Assembly: GCA_017992885.1 (NCBI GenBank)
Contig: JAGONT010000001.1
Location: 197,344-250,749 of the forward strand
Reading direction: 5' to 3'
Length of the DNA stretch: 53,406 bases
DNA from: Alphaproteobacteria bacterium
GTDB taxonomy: Bacteria; Pseudomonadota; Alphaproteobacteria; UBA9655
Shown here: one piece after another, positions 1-9,209 of the stretch
How the letters are laid out: every line of letters begins with the position of its first letter
How positions within the stretch are numbered: the stretch's first letter is position 1
The notes under the pieces: model-generated
The model's input: the letters and a program-made list of their open reading frames with translations, nothing else
Database searches by the model: none
What the model was told of the DNA's origin: nothing
Program-made: the position numbers and the translations under genes

Positions 1-290
1 TTCCTGCGCGCGCATTGCCAAGTCCAATGAGGGCCTGAGCTTCAAGGGAAAGATCCTTAATTTCTCGCGCGATGTCCAGCGCATCTCGATAGTGTTCTAT
101 TCGATTACTATCGCGCGCATTACCCAGTCCAATGAGAGCCTGAACTTCAAGGGAAAGATCCTTAATTTCTCGAGCGATAACTAATGCAGCTCGATAGTGC
201 TCTGTTCCTGCGCGCGCATTGCCAAGTCCAATGAGAGCCTGAGCTTCAAGGAAACGATCTCCAATTTCTTCTGCAATACTTTTAGCTGAC
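1..290 (-). repeat. Tandem TPR-encoding repeats of 105 and 99 bp
   Basis: The core GCGCGCAT recurs at about 8, 113 and 212, so unit lengths are 105 and 99 bases (35 and 33 codons). Units are nearly identical over long stretches and encode ALIGLGNAR followed by HYRxAL and AREIKDLSLE. The array continues beyond the window start. High nucleotide identity between units suggests recent expansion and a copy number that may vary. Confidence 0.8.
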
Positions 291-2380
291 CAGAAGTAAA
301 ACCCAGCTTTCTCATTTCGATGGGCCTTTCCTAAACATAAAAGACGCCGATATTCTTGACGTAAATTTCCAGAGGAAAATGTTTGACTCAGTCCAGTAAG
401 TTCATTTTCTTTTTCGGCTATACCCTCTGGTGTTGGAGAAGAAAAGCTTCTTAATAAAGGGAGCTTATCAACTTCAAATCCCCACTTTTCTTCATCACTC
501 TCCGTTTTTTCTTCATCACTCTCCGTCTCGACTTCCATAGAGAGCGTGAACTCTCCTTCTGAGTCAGAGGTTAGAATATCGTCTATATCTGAGTTTCCTA
601 AGCGCCTCACACCTTGACCAACCCTTTTGAGTGTTTTCCTTGGCCCTCTTTCTTGAGGGAAAGGTCTTTTCTTTTCAATGATACGAGGGGAACCCTGCGG
701 TGTTTTCTTGGTAGATTTTAGACGTTCGGTTTCCTTAATTTGATTCGAAAGGTTTTTTGTTTTTTTTGCAGCTTTATACACCTCCGTGTAACGCTTTCTA
801 ACCGTCTTTTTCGTAAGAAAATGGGGGCGTCCAAGACTCTCTGGGTTAGCTTCAGTAGATCCACGAGATTTTTTCCTTACACGAGTGTGTCTCTCACCGT
901 TCTCTTTTGATGACTTACTCGCCTTCATTAATAAGGATATGGCAAACTCATTTGGATCTTTATCTCCTAGCTCGGCAGGTCGATAGCCGTGATCAATAAT
1001 CATTTCGGCCATATCCACGTAATAAGCCTTCGTATATCTGTTTCCTATCTGTTGAAATACCTTATAGGCTTCAGCAAAATGGCCTAAAACGACATATAAT
1101 TTTCCTAAATAGATACGAGCGTAGTTTGCGAATCTTTTAAGTTTAGCTTCTCTTGATTTAGAATATTTTTTAATTATACTTTTTATGTGCTGAGATAAAT
1201 CGTTACCATGCTGATTCAAAGAAAGAGGAGAAGGATGATAATCAAACTCTAAAAAGAGACGGACAACACCAAATTGATACATAATTTTATCTTCCTCTGA
1301 TAAGGAGGAGGTCGTAGATGTCAAACCATTCTTTAAGAAGGTAAATGCAGCTTCTATGGATTCTTTGCGTGTTAGTTTTGAAAAATGAGAAACTCCTTTA
1401 TCTTGATTTATAAATTGACTGACAGTTTCAAGAGTAAGGTTAAGAGTCCTTGGAGCAAAGGAGCGGGGCTCCTCCACTTCACTCCACAATTCTGTTACAA
1501 GGGGGATTGCTGCTCTTGCAGGAACATTGGAATCTCTTTCTTCGGGAATATTCTGTTGAAATTCAAGGTCGCTAGAATCATCCTCATCTAATGAAATAAT
1601 ATCTGAGGAACTGACGGAAGTAGCTTTTTCAGCTTCTTCACAATCAGAAGAGGAGGCAAGGCGCTTTCTTTGCTGTTCAAGATACAATGTTTCTTGGCAT
1701 TCAGCCTCATCGCAAGCCTTTTTATCAGTCCTATCAACTAAGAAATTAAAATGATCGCTATGATAAAGAGAGCGAAGATAGGGAGAATCCACGTGAATAA
1801 AACACGTATGCACAAGAAGGAGAGAAGAAGGATCTCCCTCTCTACGCACATAAACATAGAGGTTTTTTTTCTGAAGAAGAGCCAAAGCATCGAGTAGCCC
1901 AAAAGTTTTCTCATAGTTTGGAACAGGTGCACCGTTTTCGAAGCGATTCACCTCCAGGGGAAGAGCTCTATTCTCTTCGGCATAAAAGTCTAGATAGGTA
2001 TGTCGATTTTTATCGTCCGCAGAAAACCCCTCTAAATCGATGTCTTCTTTTTCTTGATGATATATTTCTTTAAACTTATTAGCTTCCTCTTGAAAAATAC
2101 TATTGCTAACAAATTTTTGAATTGTAGCACTAGTTAAATTTTGTCGAATTAGACTTATCCCTTCTTTCCTTTCCAATCCAAAAATTCGAAAACCACAGGA
2201 AAGTCCTGCACCAGACAGATAGTATTCATGAAAATGTTCTTGAGGACGATTCACAACTGAATGAGGGTGAGTGCGTTGAGGTTTAAGAGACTCTATTATA
2301 CTCTCTAACTCGTTTGATTCCATAGCATTTGAAAGGGTAGGACACAGCACAAACAAAACAAAAAAATAAATGATTTTCAT
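1..2380 (-). CDS. Large secreted OTU-like and TPR-repeat protein, 3' end beyond the window
   Basis: The reading frame is open from the ATG at 2380 to the window edge (about 793 residues visible, no stop), so this is a partial gene. A GGAG Shine-Dalgarno lies about 9 nt before the start, and residues 1-19 form a signal peptide ending SNA. Residues 58-70 (GLSCGFRIFG) place Cys62 where OTU cysteine proteases carry D-G-x-C-x-F. Residues 160-176 (GLLDALALLQ...) and His209 in SDHFNFLV resemble the OTU C-terminal half and catalytic His. The Asp normally before the Cys is not in its place. A long acidic and Ser-rich linker follows, then basic low-complexity sequence. From about residue 680 come TPR-like repeats of 33-35 residues (ALIGLGNAR...). 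OTU proteases remove ubiquitin from host proteins, so an effector role is an inference from weak motif similarity. Confidence 0.72.
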   Translation of the reverse strand, partial: MKIIYFFVLFVLCPTLSNAMESNELESIIESLKPQRTHPHSVVNRPQEHFHEYYLSGAGLSCGFRIFGLERKEGISLIRQNLTSATIQKFVSNSIFQEEANKFKEIYHQEKEDIDLEGFSADDKNRHTYLDFYAEENRALPLEVNRFENGAPVPNYEKTFGLLDALALLQKKNLYVYVRREGDPSSLLLVHTCFIHVDSPYLRSLYHSDHFNFLVDRTDKKACDEAECQETLYLEQQRKRLASSSDCEEAEKATSVSSSDIISLDEDDSSDLEFQQNIPEERDSNVPARAAIPLVTELWSEVEEPRSFAPRTLNLTLETVSQFINQDKGVSHFSKLTRKESIEAAFTFLKNGLTSTTSSLSEEDKIMYQFGVVRLFLEFDYHPSPLSLNQHGNDLSQHIKSIIKKYSKSREAKLKRFANYARIYLGKLYVVLGHFAEAYKVFQQIGNRYTKAYYVDMAEMIIDHGYRPAELGDKDPNEFAISLLMKASKSSKENGERHTRVRKKSRGSTEANPESLGRPHFLTKKTVRKRYTEVYKAAKKTKNLSNQIKETERLKSTKKTPQGSPRIIEKKRPFPQERGPRKTLKRVGQGVRRLGNSDIDDILTSDSEGEFTLSMEVETESDEEKTESDEEKWGFEVDKLPLLRSFSSPTPEGIAEKENELTGLSQTFSSGNLRQEYRRLLCLGKAHRNEKAGFYFWSAKSIAEEIGDRFLEAQALIGLGNARAGTEHYRAALVIAREIKDLSLEVQALIGLGNARDSNRIEHYRDALDIAREIKDLSLEAQALIGLGNARAG

Positions 2381-2689
2381 GTACGACACTCCTACTTATC
2401 CCAATAAACAAATTTAATTAAACCTATTTTTTTAAATAAGTTGGCCTGCAATATTTGTCAAGGGATACACATAGAAATATTGAAAGAACAATTGATCATT
2501 AATCATTTTTTCTTTTAAATCATAAAAGATATATAGAAGTCTTATGAAGAGGGCTCTTGGTTTTATATCGCTCTCATTTTTTATTTGTTGAACCCTTTTT
2601 GACTCAAATAAACCATTTTTTATCGAATATCAATAAAAAATGGTTGCTAAACACAAAAACTCCCCTTATGCTGCATTTTATCACCAACG
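2381..2689. other. AT-rich divergent intergenic region
   Basis: This spacer separates the minus-strand secreted protein from the plus-strand DUF2975 gene and must hold both promoters. A short inverted pair is visible around 2,609-2,645 (AACCATTTTTTATCGA and AAAAAATGGTT), which could be an operator or a weak hairpin. No gene was found in it. Confidence 0.4.
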
Positions 2690-3268
2690 ATGAGGAATGC
2701 GATGCAACACATTCAAAAAGTTAGCTCTTATCTTATCTGGATTTTTAATACCTTGCTTTTAACAATACCTCTATTGCTCCTTGCTCAATTTACATTGATT
2801 CAATGGGCACCTGTGAAAAATTTAATTGAGAAGGGCTTTATTTTAAAACCTATTGAAACGCCAGAAGGCCTGGTGAGTTTTATCAATCTTACCTTTACTC
2901 CTTTAAGCTGGAGCATTGGCTTTGTAGGAGCCATTCTTGGACTGACCCCTTTCTTCTTCGGTCTTCTTATTCTTAAACGCCTTTTTCAAAATTACCGAAA
3001 GGGGTATATCTTTTCCTCCAAAAACGTTCAAAAGTATAAATATCTTGGATGGCTATGTTTTCTTGATGGTCTGCTCGTCAAACCTATTAGCGATATGCTT
3101 ATGATTTTAATGGCGACGCTTTCTAACCCTCCAGGCCATCGTTATATTTCCCTTAACTTCGGCACACCGAATCTCGAGGTTTTGTTTTGGGGAATGCTTG
3201 TGATTGTTATTTCTTGGATTATGGCTGAAGGCTATAAGCTGCAAAAAGATCAAGACCTAACGATTTAA
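2690..3268 (+). CDS. DUF2975 family membrane protein
   Basis: This 192-residue protein has four hydrophobic segments (about 16-36, 72-92, 122-142 and 162-182) and a short charged tail. The pattern and size fit DUF2975 proteins, which are typically encoded directly before a small Cro-like regulator, as here. Their biochemical role is unknown to me. The ATG at 2702 may be the real start, because GAGGAA sits just before it; that would give 188 residues. The HTH gene follows after 10 nt, so the two are probably cotranscribed. Confidence 0.8.
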   Translation: MRNAMQHIQKVSSYLIWIFNTLLLTIPLLLLAQFTLIQWAPVKNLIEKGFILKPIETPEGLVSFINLTFTPLSWSIGFVGAILGLTPFFFGLLILKRLFQNYRKGYIFSSKNVQKYKYLGWLCFLDGLLVKPISDMLMILMATLSNPPGHRYISLNFGTPNLEVLFWGMLVIVISWIMAEGYKLQKDQDLTI

Positions 3269-3278
3269 GGAGCCACAA

Positions 3279-3482
3279 ATGGGTATTATTGTTAATCTTG
3301 ATGTGATGATGGCAAAGCGGAAAATCAAGCTCCAAGATCTTGCTGAACAGGTTGGCATTTCGATTCAAAATCTATCCATCTTGAAAACCGGCAAAGCCAA
3401 GGCCGTTCGCTTTTCAACATTGGAAGCTATCTGCAAAGCCTTAGATTGCCAACCTGGCGATATCCTTGAGTATGAAAAATGA
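3279..3482 (+). CDS. Small Cro/C1-type HTH regulator (YozG-like)
   Basis: This is a 67-residue single-domain DNA-binding protein. The helix-turn-helix spans about residues 15-45 (KLQDLAEQVGIS...NLSILKTGK), followed by the family-typical tail ALDCQPGDILEYE. AAGGAG lies about 7 nt upstream of the ATG. It forms a two-gene unit with the DUF2975 membrane protein, the usual arrangement for this regulator type. It probably regulates its own operon, though no operator was identified. Confidence 0.88.
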   Translation: MGIIVNLDVMMAKRKIKLQDLAEQVGISIQNLSILKTGKAKAVRFSTLEAICKALDCQPGDILEYEK

Positions 3483-3522
3483 ATAAGGAAAATACCACAA
3501 GCCCGAAGAAACAAGTGTCTTG

Positions 3523-3795
3523 ATGCTCTTAATTGTCCATCTTACCCCGAAAGCCTCTGCCAATAAGATTGAAGGGTGGACCTTAAATGCTGAGGGCCAA
3601 AAAGTTCTCCGCGTCAGAGTGACGGCAGTTCCTGAAAACGGCAAAGCTAATGAAGCCTTAATCAAGCTTCTGAGCAAAACTTTTCATCTTGCTAAATCAA
3701 AAATTGTGTTAATTCGTGGTGAAACCTCACGAATCAAACACTTTAAAGTGGATGCCGATCTCACTAAAATCATTCAAACGACACTGAAAGAATGA
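3523..3795 (+). CDS. DUF167 family protein (YggU/UPF0235-like)
   Basis: This 90-residue protein carries the family pattern: LTPKASANKIEGW near the N-terminus, RVRVTAVPENGKANEAL in the middle, and IRGETSRIKHFKV towards the end. DUF167 proteins are small, widespread and of unclear function. An in-frame TTG at 3520 directly precedes the ATG and could also serve as start; I prefer the ATG. The gene follows the HTH gene after about 40 nt and is closed by a strong hairpin at 3823-3856. Confidence 0.85.
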   Translation: MLLIVHLTPKASANKIEGWTLNAEGQKVLRVRVTAVPENGKANEALIKLLSKTFHLAKSKIVLIRGETSRIKHFKVDADLTKIIQTTLKE

Positions 3796-3822
3796 GACTC
3801 GGTTTTCCGAAAGATAAATTAA

Positions 3823-3856
3823 AAAACCACCTATTGATATCACAATAGGTGGTTTT
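3823..3856. terminator. Perfect 14-bp hairpin between convergent genes
   Basis: AAAACCACCTATTG (3823-3836) pairs perfectly with CAATAGGTGGTTTT (3843-3856) across a 6-nt loop. The flanking A and T stretches allow it to act in both directions, between the DUF167 gene and the convergent secreted-protein gene. Confidence 0.85.
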
Positions 3857-3886
3857 AAATGAGTTAATGATCGTAGTCAGTGTGAC

Positions 3887-4837
3887 TTAATCTTGGATTT
3901 TTTTAATAATGAGATTGAAAACTTCTTCTGTAGGACCAGGGGTTTCCCAATCTTCCTCCCACTTTTGGGTCTCTTTATTAAATTTCATTGAAGGTCCACC
4001 TGGCGTATAATGAGAAAAACAAAAGATTCCATCATGCGCATAGGCAGAAAACTTCTGATCGTCGTTATAAACCAGGCCAAAGTTAGGAGAGCCACTATAA
4101 GGAGCTTGAGTAATAGAAAATTTTCCAAGGTTTGTCTCAAGCACACCCGCTTCAAAACCTTTTTTAAGTTGCCTTAAGGATAAACCAAGACCTCCATAAG
4201 TATCTAACTCTACGCTTTCAAGAGCAACAACCGGCAGTACAGGAGAAGAATGAGGCATTGAAGATGGAACCTGCGCTTCTTCTATTATTGCAGAAACAAG
4301 AGGCACTGAAGGTGAAGCCCCCTCTTTCGGCTTTTCTAGTATAATATTATCACTAATCCTTATTTCCGGGGAAGAAAAATAACTTGAGCTAGGAGTGCTC
4401 AACTCTTCAACTGTACTTCCAACAATGGGTTTTTTTGAAACGGGACTCACGATGAGATCGAAAAGCGTCTCACCTGGCATACAACTATAAAAATCCGGCT
4501 CCCACTCCTTAGTCTCCTCATTATATTTCATCCCAGGCCCACCTGGCGTCGTGTAAGAGAAGTTAAAATCTCCATCCAGATTAACACTTGCTGAAAGCTT
4601 CATCTTCTTATCCAAAGAGGGATTCTCAAAGTTAGGCGTTCCAATGCTCTTCATAGAAAGATGCTTACCTTGTACTATTAATCCCTCGTTCTTATATCCG
4701 GATTTAAGTTTTTTAACAGAGAGAACAAGTGTTCTGCCTTCATCTTCGAATCCTGATCCTGCATTGACAGGTGACAGTGCGACGAAAGAACTTGTTAATA
4801 AAAGTCCACTTATTAAAGTTTTTTTTAACACATTCAA
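3887..4837 (-). CDS. Secreted protein with a duplicated ~100-residue domain
   Basis: I do not recognise the family. Residues 1-26 form a signal peptide. Two similar domains are visible: A at about 35-133 and B at about 215-312. Both contain an xLKxGxxxxG start, a central GxPNF, and the best-conserved stretch YTPGGPxMKxNxETxxWExD (98-115 in A, 278-296 in B). They are joined by a Ser/Pro-rich linker (134-214). The listed start is a TTG. The GTG two codons later (4829-4831) is better spaced from AAGGAG and may be the true start. The protein is probably periplasmic or extracellular; its function is unknown. Confidence 0.75.
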   Translation of the reverse strand: MNVLKKTLISGLLLTSSFVALSPVNAGSGFEDEGRTLVLSVKKLKSGYKNEGLIVQGKHLSMKSIGTPNFENPSLDKKMKLSASVNLDGDFNFSYTTPGGPGMKYNEETKEWEPDFYSCMPGETLFDLIVSPVSKKPIVGSTVEELSTPSSSYFSSPEIRISDNIILEKPKEGASPSVPLVSAIIEEAQVPSSMPHSSPVLPVVALESVELDTYGGLGLSLRQLKKGFEAGVLETNLGKFSITQAPYSGSPNFGLVYNDDQKFSAYAHDGIFCFSHYTPGGPSMKFNKETQKWEEDWETPGPTEEVFNLIIKKIQD

Positions 4838-5029
4838 TACTCCTTTTATGAAAAAATATGTAATTCAATATGTTGGCATATAATTTGAATTACATCTATC
4901 TAAAATTTAAGAAGTATTGATTGATGATGCAAGTGCAAAAACAATTTAAAAAAAATTTTGTGATCATTAACCTAATCTATCTAATAATCCTTAAAATAAG
5001 AAACACTCCCTTATCCAAAACAGGGCACT

Positions 5030-7156
5030 TCATCCTTTTTTTAATCGCAGGGAATTCATCACAACTATGATACTGCTCGCTGCCATCGCGCCGCCCGCAA
5101 TTTCTGGACTAAGGTAGCCAAAGGCAGCATAACCAATCCCAACAACATTAAAAACAAACGCCCAGAAAAGATTTTCTTGGATAATACGAAAGGTTTTCTT
5201 AGAAAGAAGAAAAGCCTGCGGGATCAGCTCAAGGGCAGGCCGCATCAAGGTAATAGAGGCGGCATCCATCGCCACATCTGTCCCCGATCCCATCGCAAAC
5301 CCAACCGTTGCGGCAGCTAAAGCAGGACCATCGTTTACACCATCTCCCACCATCGCCACTAAATGATGCCGCTGCTCTTGCGCTTTAATATAGTTCACTT
5401 TATCTTTTGGCTGAAGTTGGGCTATTACATCATCAATTCCAACTTTTTTCCCAATCATATGCGCGGCTTCTTTTCTATCTCCTGTCAACATAACCGTTTT
5501 TAGACCCATGGCCTTGAGCGCTTGAAGCGCTTCAGGCGCCCGCCTACGGGGTATATCCATTAGGTAAAAAATTCCAAGAAGACCTCCCTTTTCTGCCAAA
5601 TAAATCACTGTCTGCTCAGCCATACGGGAGGAAGAAATTTCGATTCCTTGTTCTTCCATAAACTCTTTTGACCCTAAAAAATAAAGTGTTTCGTTCACTT
5701 TTCCCTGAACTCCTTTGCCGGGGAAGGACAAAAAATCGATAACATCGAGTAGTTTTTTTCCTTTAACACCCTTTAAGAAGGCTTTAGCAACGGGATGCTC
5801 ACTCCCTTTTTGCAATGAGGCTGCCGTAAGAATCAATTGATCTTGCGAAAATCCAGAGAAAGATTTTGCAATCGTCAGGCTAAACTCGCCTTTCGTAAGC
5901 GTCCCTGTTTTATCAAAAACAATCACATCAACTTTCCGCAGAGCTTCAAGGCTTTCGAGATCTTTCATTAAAATGCCCTTCCGCGCCGCTGCTCCCATCG
6001 CCACAACAATGGCCGTCGGTGTAGCTAATCCCAAGGCACAAGGGCAAGCAATAACCAGAACGGAAATGGCTGACAGTAAAGCGTGTTGAAAGGATGAATT
6101 GACGACTAGCCATCCGCCAAAAGTCACAAGACTGATCAAAAGAACAGCAGGCACAAAGACAGCAGAGACCTGATCAACAAATTTTTGAATAGGCGGCCGC
6201 GAAGACTGCGCTTCTTCAACCAAGCGAATCAAGCGAGAAAGAGTTGATTGATTGCCAAGGGTTGTGGCTTCAAGATAAAGAACCCCAGAGGTATTTCTCG
6301 CTCCTCCAATGACTTTATCCCCCTCCGCTTTCAAAACAGGAATACTTTCACCGGTAATCATGGATTCATCTACTTCACTCGTTCCGCGGAAAACAAACCC
6401 ATCTACGGGTATACGTTGCCAAGCTCTCACCATTAGGTGATCGCCTTTTTGAACCTCATCACTTAAAGATTCCACATACACACCATCCTTCTCAACGAGA
6501 GCCGTGGGAGGGGTGAGTTTCATTAAAGATCTGACAGCGGCATTGGCTGATCGCTTTGCACGATCTTCAAGACAGCGTCCTAAAAGAACAAGCGTCATCA
6601 CAACGGCACCTGTTTCAAAATACAAAGCAGGAAAATGAAGAAAGACGCCGAAAAAGCTATATATATAAGCTGCAGAAGTTCCAAGAACCACGAGAAGATC
6701 CATATTACTTGTTAAACGCTTTACTGATTTCCAAGCCGCTTGATAAAAGTGTCGACCTGCCCAAAACTGTACCACACTGGCGCACACAAGTTGAAAATAA
6801 GGAGAAACATAAAAACCGACCATATGCGCCACAAGAGGAAGGGTAAAAAGAATTGCAATGCTCAAATCGATATACTTGGGATGCAGACGAAAGAGATGAT
6901 GTTCTTTCACCAGAGGCTCATGAGATAAATTTTTATGGTGAATCAGTCTGGCTTCATACCCTTCCCCTTGAATAGCCTTGGCAATATCTTTAACGAGAGA
7001 AGGGTTGGAAAAATCAACTTCAACGTTGGCTTTTCCGCTCACGAAATTAACCTGAGCTTTTTTTACATTTTCCACAGAAGCAATGGCTCGTTCAACCTGT
7101 AGTGCACAACTTACACAATGCATCCCCTTGATTTTGAAATGAAAAATAGTATTCAT
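5030..7156 (-). CDS. copA: Copper-exporting P1B-type ATPase CopA
   Basis: This inner-membrane pump uses ATP to export Cu(I). The protein has 708 residues. An N-terminal heavy-metal domain carries the copper-binding motif GMHCVSC (11-17). Transmembrane helices follow, then the ion-channel motif CPC (371-373), the phosphorylation motif DKTGTLT (Asp415), the nucleotide-domain SEHPVAKA and the hinge GDGVNDGPAL. One metal-binding domain and about eight membrane helices are typical for bacterial CopA. It stands alone: no copper chaperone or CueR/CsoR regulator gene is adjacent, and I saw no convincing copper operator upstream. Confidence 0.95.
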   Translation of the reverse strand: MNTIFHFKIKGMHCVSCALQVERAIASVENVKKAQVNFVSGKANVEVDFSNPSLVKDIAKAIQGEGYEARLIHHKNLSHEPLVKEHHLFRLHPKYIDLSIAILFTLPLVAHMVGFYVSPYFQLVCASVVQFWAGRHFYQAAWKSVKRLTSNMDLLVVLGTSAAYIYSFFGVFLHFPALYFETGAVVMTLVLLGRCLEDRAKRSANAAVRSLMKLTPPTALVEKDGVYVESLSDEVQKGDHLMVRAWQRIPVDGFVFRGTSEVDESMITGESIPVLKAEGDKVIGGARNTSGVLYLEATTLGNQSTLSRLIRLVEEAQSSRPPIQKFVDQVSAVFVPAVLLISLVTFGGWLVVNSSFQHALLSAISVLVIACPCALGLATPTAIVVAMGAAARKGILMKDLESLEALRKVDVIVFDKTGTLTKGEFSLTIAKSFSGFSQDQLILTAASLQKGSEHPVAKAFLKGVKGKKLLDVIDFLSFPGKGVQGKVNETLYFLGSKEFMEEQGIEISSSRMAEQTVIYLAEKGGLLGIFYLMDIPRRRAPEALQALKAMGLKTVMLTGDRKEAAHMIGKKVGIDDVIAQLQPKDKVNYIKAQEQRHHLVAMVGDGVNDGPALAAATVGFAMGSGTDVAMDAASITLMRPALELIPQAFLLSKKTFRIIQENLFWAFVFNVVGIGYAAFGYLSPEIAGGAMAASSIIVVMNSLRLKKG

Positions 7157-7535
7157 AAGACGTCTCCCTTCTTTACTTTAAAGAAAGAGCATGAAAAAAA
7201 AGTTAAAAGTTATGTCTGTTCAAGGTAAAGGAGAAAACTTTATTCTTACCACTCTTGTAAACCCTATAAAAAACATAGTTTTACCATTGCCCTTCATGCA
7301 ATGATGTACTTGCGACACCTGAGAGAATCACAATTGCCCAAAAAAATATTATATACTATGCTATTGAAAAATAAATTAAAAGGAAGGCGGATTTTGAATT
7401 TTATGATTATAGCTGAAAGGCAGAAAAAAGAGTTTTATCAACTCAAAATTTTTGATTGAAAAGGCCTTGATGAGTACTATCTAACATCACCAACTTAAAG
7501 TTGCCACAGGAAATAACATTTAATTTCAATATATT
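7157..7535. other. Divergent intergenic region, no gene seen
   Basis: This AT-rich spacer lies between copA (minus) and the barrel protein (plus). It should contain both promoters. No ORF, convincing hairpin or recognisable metal-regulator box was found. Confidence 0.4.
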
Positions 7536-8351
7536 ATGAAAAAAATTCTTCTCTTTTTTACAATTGAAATATTAATATTATTCTTTCTGGATGAGAATGA
7601 AACATCGGCGGATGAAGCTGATTTAAACCAGGTCACAGTAAATTCTCAAAATCCTCTTTCAGATTTGACTCACGTTCCTTTCCAAAATAATTTTAATTTT
7701 GGATTTGATCATAAGGATCAACCTCAATTACTTACCAATATACAACCTATTATACCATTTAAACTCAATCAGGATGTTAAACTTGTTCTAAGACCTATCT
7801 TGCCAGTCCTTTATCAAGTTGATATTAGGAAGCCAAAGGATCATGTCTTTGGATTAGGTGACTTTAATCCAGAATTCTATTTTACATCCGCTAAAGGAAG
7901 CAAAATAATGTGGGGCATCGGCTCTGCGTTTCTCTTACCTACGGCAACAACGAAACAATTGGGATCAGGAGCATGGGGTGCAGGGCCAGCGGCGGCATTT
8001 GTAGCTATGCCATCTCACTGGGTTCTTGGTGCTCTTATTAATAACGTCTGGTCTTTTGCTAAAAATCAGAAGAGAAGCAAGGTAAATCTATGTACTCTTC
8101 AACCTTTTATTTATTATAATCTTCCTAACCATTGGTATATTGTGTCAGCGCCTACCATGACAGCTGCTTGGAATTCACCATCATCTAATAGATGGATTGT
8201 TCCCTTAGGGGCAGGTGTCGGGCACGTCTTTAAGATCAGCGAACAAACTATGAGTATATCATTACAATCTTATTACAATGTTTTGACATCTAAAGCTATT
8301 GGCCCTACTTGGCTCACTCGCATTACTGTTGATTTCCTTTTTCCTGAATGA
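7536..8351 (+). CDS. Outer-membrane beta-barrel, MetA-pathway/'neuromedin U'-type transporter family
   Basis: This 271-residue protein begins with a hydrophobic leader (about 1-25). Recognisable family features in order are NPLSDLTHVPFQNNFNFG, IQPIIPFKL, RPILPVLYQ, FGLGDFNPEFYF, WGIGSAFLLPTAT, LGSGAWGAGPAAA, and a closing aromatic strand ending FLFPE. These match the phenol MetA-degradation-like outer-membrane proteins that databases often label transporter or neuromedin U. The alternating strands and terminal aromatic residue fit a barrel in the outer membrane. The substrate is unknown. The gene stands alone, with no obvious Shine-Dalgarno. Confidence 0.82.
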   Translation: MKKILLFFTIEILILFFLDENETSADEADLNQVTVNSQNPLSDLTHVPFQNNFNFGFDHKDQPQLLTNIQPIIPFKLNQDVKLVLRPILPVLYQVDIRKPKDHVFGLGDFNPEFYFTSAKGSKIMWGIGSAFLLPTATTKQLGSGAWGAGPAAAFVAMPSHWVLGALINNVWSFAKNQKRSKVNLCTLQPFIYYNLPNHWYIVSAPTMTAAWNSPSSNRWIVPLGAGVGHVFKISEQTMSISLQSYYNVLTSKAIGPTWLTRITVDFLFPE

Positions 8352-8756
8352 AAATGGCTCAAGCTAAGCGCTTAAAGACTATAAACACAGATATGGTTGA
8401 TTCCTAGCTGCCTTAAAGCCCTCTCGACTTGGGGTAAGACGATTTTGTCAACTTTTACCCTACAGCCACAGGTGTAAAGGCATAATGGTTTCATCTGTCC
8501 GTGTGAACACCTCTTTTTGAATGAAAAAAGTCAGCTTTTGTTACTTTTACGGTCGATTGACCACCCAGATGGTTTTCAAAAATCTCTCGCGGATTATGTC
8601 TTACATTCTGATTGTCACCCATCACGGGAGAGTAAGAAGAGAAAAAACAACAGTTAACAGTAAAATAAACTACCCCCCCGCAAGCCGACGGGTTATTAGC
8701 AAACCTACGAAGCTAAATACGTTATACCGCCGAGCAGCAGGGAATAAGACCCGGAT
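8352..8756. other. Region without a convincing gene, possible small ORF or remnant
   Basis: An open frame at 8478-8657 on the plus strand has protein-like composition in its middle (LLLRSIDHPDGFQKSLADY) but no ATG start or ribosome site, so it may be a gene remnant. GGTGT (about 8,471) and ACACC (about 8,511) could pair around it. At 8,750-8,775 GACCC and GGGTC form a weak hairpin overlapping the end of the next minus-strand gene. Confidence 0.35.
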
Positions 8757-9209
8757 TCAAAAACACTGGGTCGTTAAAACTTCAATGCAACATCTTTTGA
8801 AAGCCGGGTTGAGATGCAGTCTGACTGTCTCTGGATATTGTCCCTGCAAATCTTGCTCAGGAATTTGGCAAAACGCATAAACAATATCATTTTCACATGT
8901 TTTATAGGTTACCAATAAGCCTTCTTGCATATCAATCGTTAAGGGATCTCCATAATCAACGATCGTAACTTCAGCACCATTTTTTGCAGGAAACTTTTCA
9001 GTCCAAGAATTATATGTCCCTGGCGTAATGGATAGCTCATTAACACCCAAGTCTTGCAGCTCAGCCAGAACGTCATCATCAATAGCAACTTGGACAACAG
9101 CCCTAATCGGTTGCATAGGATCACAAATAACGGGATCTGCGCCACCCCCTTTAGGAAAAGCTATCGAACAAAACAGCAAACAATAGAAAAAAAGTTTTTG
9201 GGCATACAT
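8757..9209 (-). CDS. Small secreted cysteine-containing protein, unknown family
   Basis: This 150-residue protein has a signal peptide (about 1-24, hydrophobic FFYCLLFCSIAF then GGGAD). The mature part is acidic, with several cysteines clustered towards the end (TCEND, FCQIPEQ, KRCCIEV, and a final TQCF), suggesting disulfide bonds in the periplasm or outside. I do not recognise a family. GGGAGAAG just before the ATG supports the start. An overlapping open frame on the plus strand (8521-8880) has poorer composition and is judged a shadow. Confidence 0.65.
   Translation of the reverse strand: MYAQKLFFYCLLFCSIAFPKGGGADPVICDPMQPIRAVVQVAIDDDVLAELQDLGVNELSITPGTYNSWTEKFPAKNGAEVTIVDYGDPLTIDMQEGLLVTYKTCENDIVYAFCQIPEQDLQGQYPETVRLHLNPAFKRCCIEVLTTQCF

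Noticed and set aside
6248..6928. Several plus-strand open frames within copA
   Set aside because: Antisense shadows of a well-conserved ATPase gene, without ribosome sites.
7157..7535. Copper-regulator operator upstream of copA
   Set aside because: No dyad of the CueR or CsoR type could be seen.
8521..8880. Plus-strand open frame of 119 codons
   Set aside because: Poor protein-like composition and overlap with the better-supported minus-strand secreted protein at 8757-9209.
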